From Actinernus sp. WN-2022 (taxonomy: Eukaryota; Cnidaria; Anthozoa; Actiniaria; Actinernidae), in NCBI GenBank assembly GCA_030867875.1, contig JAOWCC010001589.1, positions 138,357,745-138,421,744 of the forward strand: DNA of 64,000 nt, read 5' to 3'. Below are positions 59,801 through 64,000 of this stretch, piece after piece. The notes below the pieces were generated by a model, which was given only the letters and a program-made list of their open reading frames with translations, was not told where the DNA came from and did no database searches. Each line of letters opens with the position of its first letter. The first letter of the stretch is position 1. The position numbers were made by a program, and so were the translations under genes.

Positions 59801-60517
59801 GCTTTGGCTCGTGATTGGTTCAGGCGAAACCCATTCACAAACTTTTCCAGCCTTCAGTTGGCTTTTTTGTATTTATTTGCTCCTGTGATTGGCTGGCTGT
59901 GAGTAATTTGCGTTTGGTTTTGCGACACTCATGTGAAACCCGCTCTAATCGATTGATATCAATCAACTAATTTTATCGATTGATATTGATTTATCGATTG
60001 GATTTCTGATCATCGATTGTATTGATTTTACTCCGGGTATATGGTTGTTTCAGGTCCCATTAGAAATTCAGTGGTGTTTTTTTTTCAGAATGGAATCTCA
60101 TAATGTAGGTTATTCTGCAACCAGGCCGTTCAGTTTACCAGCTAACTGCTATACATCCTGTTGATGTCATCCATTGTCATATTAATGTGCCAACCAGAGA
60201 TCCATTTGTTCCCAACACAAAGCGGCCTTTTGAAATCATGGTTGGTGCATTAACATAACAATTGTAATGTTTATCAACACGTACGAAGTATCGCTATTGA
60301 ATCGGCTGACTCATGCCATGGGATCCCTGTGGTCACCACGTATTTTAAGGCCTAAAGAGACCTTGTTCTCCTAAAAAAGCAACGCAGTTTTCCATTTCAG
60401 TTCTCCAAACTCTAGAACTCCCCCAGATAACCTCGTATTATTTTCGATTAAGGCAAATAACAGAGTAGTTTACAGCAAACTGCCACTTACCACGTTTTGA
60501 AGCACTTCATCCGCCAT
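28103..60517 (-). CDS. GDPGP1: GDP-D-glucose phosphorylase 1, complete ten-exon gene
   Basis: Exons on the minus strand: 60517-60491, 59065-58916, 56008-55784, 54640-54515, 53791-53733, 45844-45742, 36765-36662, 35408-35257, 29311-29246, 28236-28103. They total 1146 nt, 381 residues plus TAG, and every junction keeps frame; characterised animal members are of similar length (about 385). Landmarks in order are the DFI/W segment (exon 2), LVAQLNEKR and QRRKP then FDPQKFNF (exon 3), NVSPLEFG and LLVP (exon 4), [19 protein letters not shown] (exon 6), TDFPTR (exon 7), IAHNL and VRG and LWPR (exon 8), GGHLP (exon 9). H213, H215 and H217 form the HxHxHxx triad of HIT-superfamily nucleotidyl transferases. 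The enzyme phosphorolyses GDP-glucose to glucose-1-phosphate and GDP, probably removing mis-made GDP-sugar in the cytosol; no signal peptide or membrane segment is seen. Odd points: family EYGH reads EFGN (N163), and HNLF reads HNLS. Introns run from 0.7 to 9 kb and are full of repeats. Confidence 0.93.
28311..28680 (+). repeat. tRNA-derived SINE
   Basis: A-box-like tgacccaagtggtaaacg and B box GGTTCGAGCCCC sit 40 nt apart, followed by the ggtttttctccggttt body word and ttggttgtttcagg. It lies in GDPGP1 intron 9, antisense. Confidence 0.65.
29246..29311 (-). CDS. GDPGP1: GDPGP1 exon 9
   Basis: A 66-nt exon, residues 316 (part) to 338 (part). The acceptor is GATTACAG and the donor GTAAGT. It encodes [21 protein letters not shown], matching the conserved stretch near the C-terminus of GDPGP1. 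Confidence 0.92.
29412..29918. mobile_element. TA-flanked MITE with CAGTAAAAACCCGCGTATA ends
   Basis: CAGTAAAAACCCGCGTATAA at left and complement at right, TA on both sides. Interior repeats of aggttcttat. It lies in intron 8 of GDPGP1. Confidence 0.88.
29967..30120 (+). repeat. 34-bp tandem repeat, about 4.3 units
   Basis: attccccttgcattttaaca starts at 29969, 30003, 30037 and 30071. The ATATATTCCCC word also marks MITE ends at 22980, 29400 and 62462. Confidence 0.93.
31078..34372. mobile_element. Harbinger-type MITE split by a retroelement
   Basis: Ends GGGGTGGACTATTAGAAATC and complement GATTTCTAATGGTCCACCCC are flanked by TAA at 31075-31077 and 34373-34375. Poly-A runs followed by ttcgtgca occur inside both ends. 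Most of the interior is the CR1/L2-like insertion at about 32130-34200. Confidence 0.8.
32130..34205 (+). pseudogene. CR1/L2-like non-LTR retrotransposon, broken (copy 1)
   Basis: Frame-shifted fragments give, in order, [11 protein letters not shown], the RT finger region [45 protein letters not shown] (catalytic YADD near 33210), [24 protein letters not shown] and a C-terminal block to about 34042. Stops and frame shifts are many, and there is no endonuclease domain. A TTATA-rich tail ends near 34205. It lies in GDPGP1 intron 8, antisense to the gene. Confidence 0.85.
34570..35079. mobile_element. Outer MITE hosting a second MITE
   Basis: Inverted ends aataaaatatatttttagta and complement of tactaagcatatattttatt, continuing through gcagttgagctaaagcaag. 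The 34624-34945 element is inserted in its left arm. Confidence 0.65.
34624..34945. mobile_element. Mutator-like MITE, perfect 9-bp target duplication
   Basis: Nearly 50 bp of perfect inverted ends (TTCCCTGCTAGCAGAGGTCT...) flanked by GTGCGCGAG at 34615-34623 and 34946-34954. No ORF of its own. Confidence 0.9.
35257..35408 (-). CDS. GDPGP1: GDPGP1 exon 8
   Basis: This is 152 nt: the last base of R265, residues 266-315 and the first base of G316. The acceptor is TTTCCTTAG and the donor GTAAGC. It encodes [12 protein letters not shown] and [13 protein letters not shown]. The family motif IAHNLF reads IAHNLS here. Confidence 0.92.
35545..36035. mobile_element. pogo/Tigger-like MITE, copy 2
   Basis: Near-identical to 26942-27470 apart from small deletions. 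Ends CAGTGGAACCTCTATTTAAC and complement, TA-flanked. It lies in GDPGP1 intron 7. Confidence 0.88.
36246..36665 (+). repeat. 105-bp tandem repeat, four near-identical units
   Basis: cgtcccaatcccctcccccc starts at 36246, 36351, 36456 and 36561. The last unit runs into the exon 7 donor of GDPGP1. Confidence 0.97.
36662..36765 (-). CDS. GDPGP1: GDPGP1 exon 7
   Basis: This is 104 nt, residues 231-264 plus two bases of R265. The acceptor is TTTGCAG. The donor is a non-ideal GTAGCG lying at the edge of a four-unit 105-bp tandem repeat. It encodes the [16 protein letters not shown] block. Confidence 0.9.
38632..38851. mobile_element. Harbinger-type MITE, sister of 31078-34372
   Basis: Ends GGGGCAGACCATTTG and complement GGGGCCGACCATTTG, flanked by TTA at 38629-38631 and 38852-38854. 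It contains poly-A, ttcgtgta and a C run of about 28 (38801-38828). Confidence 0.88.
38994..40795. mobile_element. Long-terminal-inverted-repeat element, about 200-bp arms
   Basis: aataatagaaaggaaaagct through ccaaatttatatataattg at the left (38994-39190) is repeated inverted at 40600-40795. The interior holds two opposed ccagggtcttctc hairpins (39555-39612, 40208-40275) and no recognisable transposase. No target duplication is visible. Confidence 0.7.
40811..40970 (+). repeat. 20-bp tandem repeat, eight units
   Basis: AAATTCAAATACGCTGCAGC with three variable positions, immediately right of the long-repeat element. Confidence 0.96.
42005..43124 (+). pseudogene. CR1/L2-like non-LTR retrotransposon, 5'-truncated (copy 2)
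   Basis: Starts inside the RT domain at [16 protein letters not shown], with [61 protein letters not shown]. One frame shift near 42690 leads to [10 protein letters not shown] and PKLWTLET. The 3' end gcgctatataaattttatta runs into an (ATT)n tail (43098-43124), typical of target-primed insertion. Confidence 0.92.
43411..43538. repeat. 128-bp near-perfect palindrome
   Basis: TATACCATGGCA...attgcccctcgagcctcgg and complement meet at tttgtacaaa. It is likely a fold-back MITE in GDPGP1 intron 6. Confidence 0.9.
44013..44855. mobile_element. MITE with internal 327-bp tandem duplication
   Basis: Ends TAGCCTGCTAGCAGG and complement of cctgcaagcaggcta, followed inward by inverted ggttcctgtggtggg / cccgccacaggaacc. 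Flanks TATTTGACC and CATTTGACC suggest a 9-bp duplication with one change. Confidence 0.7.
44197..44850 (+). repeat. 327-bp exact-looking tandem duplication
   Basis: ggcgtgtattatggtgtaag begins at 44197 and 44524; the two copies appear identical throughout. Confidence 0.95.
45742..45844 (-). CDS. GDPGP1: GDPGP1 exon 6 with histidine triad
   Basis: This is 103 nt: the last base of R196 plus residues 197-230. The acceptor is TATTTTTAG and the donor GTAAGC. It encodes [15 protein letters not shown] followed by NHLHFHVW, a perfect H-phi-H-phi-H-phi-phi triad (H213, H215, H217), so this exon carries the active site. Confidence 0.95.
46240..46690. repeat. Dispersed repeat, copy 2
   Basis: Same family as 330-1090. 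Interrupted by the MITE at 46452-46609. Confidence 0.7.
46452..46609. mobile_element. TA-flanked MITE with about 33-bp perfect ends
   Basis: GACCCATTCGAAAAATGGCG and complement, TA at 46450-46451 and 46610-46611. The interior has two gactgactagcctcg-like words. Confidence 0.9.
47405..49930 (+). pseudogene. CR1/L2-like non-LTR retrotransposon with SINE insertion (copy 3)
   Basis: The pre-RT linker ([30 protein letters not shown]) is read to 47712, a SINE occupies 47713-47964, and the RT resumes at [22 protein letters not shown] motifs are [47 protein letters not shown] and YADD near 48930. Frame shifts near 49032, a stop in the ARKxDHVTP block near 49448, then [16 protein letters not shown] to 49680. 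It lacks an endonuclease and is not functional. It lies in GDPGP1 intron 5. Confidence 0.92.
47713..47964 (-). repeat. tRNA-derived SINE with 6-bp target duplication
   Basis: On the minus strand, TAGCTCAGTGG (A box) and GGTTCAAACCC (B box) are followed by the family body and a TTACTTACTTACTTA tail. TCTCAT at 47707-47712 and 47965-47970 are the target duplication. Translating it forward creates [18 protein letters not shown], an artefact at the head of the 47881-49032 ORF. Confidence 0.93.
50290..50950. other. Intron 5 stretch with a small hairpin, no exon
   Basis: ttaacctcgctcactcggtc at 50440 and complement ending ctcggttaataag at 50555 form a hairpin with internal cggaccg palindromes. Nothing else is recognised. 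Confidence 0.5.
50953..51029 (+). repeat. Four CACCATATATGGTAA palindromes
   Basis: Each unit contains CCATATATGG, a perfect CArG-box consensus, spaced about 18-24 bp. It lies in GDPGP1 intron 5. Confidence 0.9.
51030..52370. other. Intron 5 stretch, nothing recognised
   Basis: AT-rich sequence. ORFs on both strands (51852-52130, 51949-52248) overlap and show no domain; no splice pair fits GDPGP1. Confidence 0.5.
52375..52510. repeat. Dispersed repeat shared with 12600-12745
   Basis: gctctgattggtcaagagcc and ctcgttttgattggatattt appear in the same order as in the earlier copy. Confidence 0.75.
52626..53098 (+). repeat. 73-bp tandem repeat, about 6.5 units
   Basis: gcaacagtattttcaacgcg starts at 52626 (longer first unit), 52707, 52780, 52853, 52926, 52999 and 53072. 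Later units share a cagttctatgctc variant, suggesting recent local expansion. Confidence 0.96.
53733..53791 (-). CDS. GDPGP1: GDPGP1 exon 5
   Basis: A 59-nt exon, residues 177-195 plus two bases of R196. The acceptor is ATCATAG and the donor GTAAAT. It encodes [19 protein letters not shown], the helix before the histidine-triad exon. The phase (0 in, 2 out) is exactly what exons 4 and 6 require. Confidence 0.87.
53896..54489. repeat. Composite MITE cluster next to GDPGP1 exon 4
   Basis: Starts with the AGCATATACCACAC end of the 23510 family, then a tagcccat hairpin set (54140-54350), then an ATTATTCACC hairpin (54370-54489). It ends about 25 bp from exon 4. Confidence 0.6.
54515..54640 (-). 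CDS. GDPGP1: GDPGP1 exon 4
   Basis: This is 126 nt, residues 135-176, phase 0 at both ends. The acceptor is CTGTTTCAG and the donor GTATTA. It encodes [15 protein letters not shown], where most relatives have EYGH; the usual histidine is N163 here. Confidence 0.92.
54757..55106. mobile_element. MITE with GTAACCCAAGCTCTGTAAAT ends
   Basis: aacccaagctctgtaaat and complement atttacagagcttgggtt, with an inner inverted pair around cagggtgtctttttgtgttt. It lies in GDPGP1 intron 3. Confidence 0.85.
55784..56008 (-). CDS. GDPGP1: GDPGP1 exon 3
   Basis: This is 225 nt, residues 60-134, phase 0 at both ends. The acceptor is TTTCCTTTAG and the donor GTTTGT is weaker but fits the protein alignment (KVASKE then ILFEV). 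It contains the family signatures [14 protein letters not shown] and FDPQKFNF, the most diagnostic part of the protein. Confidence 0.93.
56057..56512. mobile_element. MITE with 64-bp perfect inverted ends
   Basis: TTACTACCATTTGCAAGCTA... on the left matches the complement on the right for about 64 bases and imperfectly beyond. It lies only about 50 bp from GDPGP1 exon 3. Confidence 0.92.
56776..57010 (-). repeat. tRNA-derived SINE, A box damaged
   Basis: B box GGTTCAAACCC and the family body are clear; the 5' part after the B box is replaced by an unrelated gtgcaggaagttatgg stretch. Confidence 0.8.
57342..57475. mobile_element. MITE GGCTGTGTGCAAAAAGGG family, copy 1
   Basis: Arms gtaagtgactcctgat and atcaggagtcacttac around gaaaacaaagaaattg; the left terminus is incomplete. 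Confidence 0.75.
57945..58092. mobile_element. MITE GGCTGTGTGCAAAAAGGG family, copy 2
   Basis: TTGAAGGGCTGTGTG and complement at both ends; the interior matches copy 1 in inverse orientation. Confidence 0.82.
58090..58292. mobile_element. MITE with AATTAATGTTGTCTGGGAGA ends
   Basis: About 30-bp inverted ends including agggaatagg / cctaatccgtattccct; it abuts the previous element. Confidence 0.8.
58411..58622 (-). repeat. tRNA-derived SINE, second family
   Basis: On the minus strand, GGTTAGCTCAGTTGGTTGAG (A box) and GGGTTCGAATCC (B box) in tRNA spacing. The body gacagggacattttagcc differs from the 47713 family. It is co-oriented with GDPGP1 in intron 2. Confidence 0.85.
58916..59065 (-). CDS. 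GDPGP1: GDPGP1 exon 2
   Basis: This is 150 nt, residues 10-59, phase 0 at both ends. The acceptor is TTTTTCAG and the donor is GTATG. The segment [10 protein letters not shown] followed by a W matches the N-terminal region that precedes the catalytic core in GDPGP1 proteins. Confidence 0.88.
59290..60030. repeat. ATCGATTGATATCAAT-rich region split by a MITE
   Basis: The palindromic words atcgattgatatcaat and variants recur on both sides of the 59664-59945 insertion, in GDPGP1 intron 1. Confidence 0.7.
59664..59945. mobile_element. MITE with TTAGAGCGGATTTCA ends
   Basis: TTAGAGCGGATTTCAATTGA at left and complement of tcatgtgaaacccgctctaa at right; no clean target duplication. Confidence 0.75.
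60491..60517 (-). CDS. GDPGP1: GDPGP1 exon 1 (start)
   Basis: The 27 nt encode MADEVLQNV and end at a consensus GTAAGT donor (60490-60485), phase 0. The start context AAGATGGCGGAT gives a good Kozak match and also resembles a YY1 site overlapping the initiator codon. There is no other in-frame ATG before the donor. Exon 2 continues the frame directly. Confidence 0.8.
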
Positions 60518-60574
60518 CTTGAAAATAATAGTCACTCCCACCTCGTTTCCAGTTTCCCAGGAGAAGGCCGATAA
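60518..60574 (-). promoter_or_regulatory. GDPGP1: GDPGP1 5' flank, cut by a Mutator-like insertion
   Basis: Only 57 bases of native sequence separate the start codon from the 9-bp target duplication (60566-60574) of the element at 60575-61673. The flank resumes at 61683 with TATA-like and CACGTGACG motifs, so the ancestral core promoter is probably split. The transcription start cannot be placed by reading. Confidence 0.45.
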
Positions 60575-61673
60575 CAACCTCGTTCCCAGGGGTCTTTACG
60601 CGCCTAATCAAAGTACCCCTGGTACAGGCTGGTCATGTGACCCAAAAATATGCCCAATATATGGGCATATTTTGAAGCACATCCGCCATCTTGGATTCAT
60701 CATCAGCGAAGAACGGTTAGCAGTTGAAGTGTGATCCCAATGAATTCCAACCGTACATTGTTCTACTTGTACCCAGTTGCGAAGTGAGTATTAAAAAAGG
60801 CAAAAACGCTAAGTTCTGATGAATTTCTATCTGTTTTCAACGAATTTTGAACGCGCAATGCGAAAGACGACATCACCTTAGCAAATCGCACACATTTTGC
60901 CATTGTCTGAACTGTGTGCGATTTGTTTTTTACAACGACGAAGCACTTATAGCTTCAAATGAGTGCGTAATGAACTGCTTTCGAGTCGAAAAAGGCCATT
61001 GAAAGTCAAAACGTAAACACTTCTAATTACCGTTGCCGAGAGAAAGCTTTCTTAGACAAATGGCAATTTGGTTCACCGATTAACTTCTGTAATTGATGGA
61101 TGCATGTGAAATCCTTTCTTGCTTTTTTCTGGATCAGAAAAGTTATTGTTATGTAATTCAAAACTTCTGAGCTCTGAGAGAACTACTCAACTAGTCTAGT
61201 CACAAAGTCTGACTACAAATTCGCCGAAACTTTCTCCACTCAAGAGAGAACTCTCATTTTGCCAAATGGCACACTACAAAGAAGTTTGACTCACCGATTA
61301 ACTTCTCCTAGTAATAAAATGCTTGTGAAATCCTCACTTTCTTGTTTTTTGGAAGCGAAGTTAACATCCCATTTGAATTCACAAACCTCGCCGGGAAAGC
61401 ACTTTGCAAAGCTACCACGACTTGCGAGTGACGTCATTTTCATTGTATGTACTATTTTGCATATAGCGGCGAGCCAATCAGAACGCGAGAAAATTGGATG
61501 TTGTTGTAAAAAGTTCATTTTTCAAATCAAAAATGCACGCGCTATTCGAAATTCTCCAATCAGCGCGCGCAAAATGTCTAGCCAATCAGTGGCCGAATCC
61601 CACCAGCCTGTACCAGGGGTACTTTCGACGCCATCTTTGATTAGGCGCGTAAAGACCCCTGGGAACGAGGTTG
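60575..61673. mobile_element. Mutator-like MITE upstream of GDPGP1
   Basis: Ends CAACCTCGTTCCCAGGGGTC and complement, about 60-70 bp with a small indel, flanked by a perfect GGCCGATAA at 60566-60574 and 61674-61682. The 61259-61780 ORF crosses its right end and host DNA and shows no domain. The insertion lies about 57 bp upstream of the GDPGP1 start codon. Confidence 0.92.
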
Positions 61674-61918
61674 GGCCGATAAAGGCTATAAAGGCTGCAC
61701 GTCACGTGACGTTGTCAATCAAAAACATTGAGTTTGAGGCTGGCAGAAATTGGATCTTCGCTTCAGTTTTAAAGAAATAAACCTAAAAGTTTCCTTGGTT
61801 ACTAATTTTGGCTCGCTCTGTGGCATCCATATTGTGACTAGCACCATTTTTTGATTGACAAGGTCACGTGACCGCTGCGGAAATGGCTGCGAAGGAGACT
61901 AGGGCAACGCACGCTGGG

Positions 61919-62149
61919 TACCCCGCCACTTCGATAGATCACTTGAAAAGCCCTTACTGAATTGTGCAAAATTATCCATTTAGCTCAGGAATGGGCTCCT
62001 GCTCAGGTGTATTTAGACTCGTTCTATGAATGATTTGGGGTTCTGAAATGGTTAGGTTTTTTAAATTTCAGGGTTAGGTTTTTAGAAGGTTTGTATCGGA
62101 ATTTGAGAAAATGCATCATTAATGAACCAAGTGGCGGGGTATTCTATAA
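61919..62149. mobile_element. TACCCCGCCACTT MITE (17491 family)
   Basis: taccccgccactt and complement aagtggcggggta; interior ggttaggtttttagaaggtt matches the 17491 and 2110 copies in inverse orientation. Confidence 0.75.
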
Positions 62150-62507
62150 TTAATGCCGCGAGCGGCAAACGCCAACTGTACACAGTGACGCAGTCTACTT
62201 CACTTTATAATCAATCAGAGTTGTTTACGTTCTTCCCTTCCCCGTACCCCAAGTAATTTTTTTACGATATTGAAATGAGGGGCTCGGGAGTTGCGCAGGC
62301 TAGTACAGTGCAGGAAGCCATACTAAAGAAGTTGAATTCTACTAACTTGGACGGCTAAACTATCCAGTTATAGTCTATGATACCTATCATTTAGTAATGG
62401 TTCTCGGCCTGGAGCGAACTAAGGGTATGTGATTTATTCACGGAGGGCGACACACGAGGTATATATTCCCCCGCAAAGAACAAAGAAAGTGAGGTGTGAT
62501 AGAGCCG

Positions 62508-62947
62508 ATTTCGTATGAGTGGGCAAGTTACGGCAATGACTTACGGCATGAATAAAGAAAGAAAGAAAGAAAGAAATATTTTATTTGTTATAGCAGGCTG
62601 AGTATTACAGCTAACAGCTAGTGGGAGCCTGTTTTTATTCCTCACACACTCCCCCGGCTACATTAACTGTTTTGGACACACTATACTCGACTCACCGTTG
62701 ATTTTTACGGAGGGAGGAAAACCGGAGAACCCGGAGAAAAACCCTCGAATGCAGATAAGAAATCAACAACAAACCTAACTCACATATGGTGCCGGGAATC
62801 GAACCCGGGACTACAGCGGTGAGAGGCGAGTGTTTTACCACTGCGCCAACCTGCATCCCACAGTTACTGTTACCTATTGTTTTTGTCTTTCTGATCCAAT
62901 CAAATTACAGAGTTACGGTACAGTAAATTACAGTACGGTTACGAAAT
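62508..62947. mobile_element. ATTTCG-family MITE interrupted by a SINE
   Basis: Left end ATTTCGTATGAGTGGGCAAG, right end ggttacgaaat; the interior tctgatccaatcaaattac is intact after the SINE. Confidence 0.7.
62551..62860 (-). repeat. tRNA-derived SINE, apparently full length
   Basis: On the minus strand, GGTTGGCGCAGTGGTAAAAC (A box) and CGGGTTCGATTCCCGG (B box) are followed by ggtttttctccgggttctcc and a body ending in a (TTTC)n tail at 62551-62575. Confidence 0.88.
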
Positions 62948-63120
62948 CCCCTCTATGAAAATATACACACCGGTGGGCACTCAAATTGATCACGTTGCTA
63001 TATTTTCATTTTTTTTATATTTTCTAACGTAGAAGGTTATTTTTTTGTAGGAGGATTAAGACGGATGAACGAAATAAAATCTGATGATTTGCACTACCGT
63101 AGACATCTTGACGGCGTAAC

Positions 63121-63364
63121 AATAGGATATATTGTAGTTGAGTCTACGAATAGCAGTTTCAGCGGTATTGACCCGAACGCCTCACTTCAATGTAATGAAG
63201 CGCCATTGAAACCATCATTCTTACACGACACCAACACCCTCCTAAACAAGCACGACTAATTTAGATACACAGTTTGAATAGCGCTTCATTACATTGAAGT
63301 GAGGCGTTCGGGTCAATACCGCTGAAACTGCTATTCGTAGACTCAACTACAATATCTCCTATTA
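63121..63364. repeat. Near-perfect 83-bp fold-back
   Basis: Arms 63121-63203 and 63281-63364 (from aatagga to gaagcgc) match with one or two differences around a 77-bp loop. Confidence 0.95.
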
Positions 63365-64000
63365 TGCCATGTATCCATTTATAATAGGTCTCTCAATGAT
63401 TTCAATTACCTTTAAGATCAGTAAACTTTATATTTTCGAATACCAATAATGGTGACAACAAAGTAACCGAAAACCCGAGTTCGAGAGGGAGAAAAGTTAT
63501 CATTAAATTGTGAATTTTGGTAATTTTCCCGCCGAACAGTTTCCATGGTAACGTCATAATTAGCACAGTGACGTGTATTTAGTTAGTACCAACTCTTTGC
63601 AGATATATTCCTCTTTTTGTGATTTGTCTTCAGGCTCTGTCAATCAAATGACGTCACAGTTCATATCATTTGCATATTGCTGTGGAACGAGTTTAGATAT
63701 CGAGAAACGGAAAACGCCGCACTTCCTCATTTCGAAAGGATTTTTATATTAGATCATTCTTCATTTTCGAAGTCAATGCAAGTTTCCGACTTGCGTTGGA
63801 CTTTCGTTTCAGTTGCCCACCACTTGCATATACTTGCGATGACTTGCGTTGACTTTGGATCGAGCTCAAAATCGCATGCTTGCAAGTGGACACAAGTTGT
63901 TAACCGTTTGCCACCACCCAATGCAAATTGACTGCAAGTCGAAAATGGTGAATGGTGATTTTTTTTATTCTCCTGGGACTCAACATGGCCGCCGCGTGAG

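Noticed and set aside
61259..61780. 173-codon plus-strand ORF
   Set aside because: It spans the right inverted repeat of the 60575-61673 element and continues into flanking DNA, so it is not a unit.
62759..62860. Possible functional tRNA gene
   Set aside because: A and B boxes are good, but the sequence continues into a SINE body with a (TTTC)n tail and the acceptor stem is not maintained.

Overview
The window looks like part of an invertebrate metazoan genome. An anthozoan cnidarian (stony coral or sea anemone) fits best: it has AT-rich non-coding DNA, small phase-consistent exons separated by kilobase introns, MAM-domain exons, tRNA-derived SINEs, CR1/L2-like retroelements and a very dense population of inverted-repeat (MITE-like) DNA elements. 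The species assignment is inference; the exons and repeats are read directly. No rRNA gene, CRISPR array or bacterial-type operon was seen, and the only tRNA-like sequences are inside SINEs.

Two host genes can be assembled, both on the minus strand. (1) 60517 down to 28103 holds a complete ten-exon gene for GDP-D-glucose phosphorylase 1 (GDPGP1). Its 1146 coding bases give 381 codons plus stop. All nine junctions keep frame, and the protein carries a perfect histidine-triad motif encoded at 45742-45844. A polyadenylation signal lies at 27840-27845. (2) 7861 down to 1428 holds exons of a MAM-domain protein: one complete MAM domain over three exons, a linker, and the first half of a second MAM domain. 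The gene continues past the left edge. A signal-peptide exon at 21736-21940 has the right strand and phase to be its 5' end, but that link is unproven.

Layout: 1-1100, dispersed repeat with an inserted element; 1428-7861, MAM exons, with a 17-bp minisatellite (3319-4517) and a hairpin element (4763-5305) in introns; 7974-8757, Harbinger-type element with an arginine-rich ORF; 8818-10870, crowded hairpin elements; 11000-21700, dispersed inverted-repeat elements and a Crypton-like ORF in its own inverted-repeat unit (19722-20857); 22000-27800, intergenic repeats and a pogo-like MITE; 27840-60517, GDPGP1, whose introns hold three broken CR1/L2-like retroelements (32130-34200, 42005-43124, 47405-49930), SINEs, satellites (34, 105, 20 and 73 bp) and many MITEs; 60575-61673, a Mutator-like MITE inserted just upstream of the GDPGP1 start codon; 61700-64000, more MITEs, a SINE nested in a MITE, and a very young fold-back (63121-63364).

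Most of the remaining open reading frames are translations of repeats. The strongest candidates for something new are the Crypton-type ORF paired with a long hairpin and inverted termini, also seen as a short ORF-less copy at 4763-5305, and the Mutator-like insertion in the GDPGP1 5' region, which carries a second near-copy of the gene's first codons.
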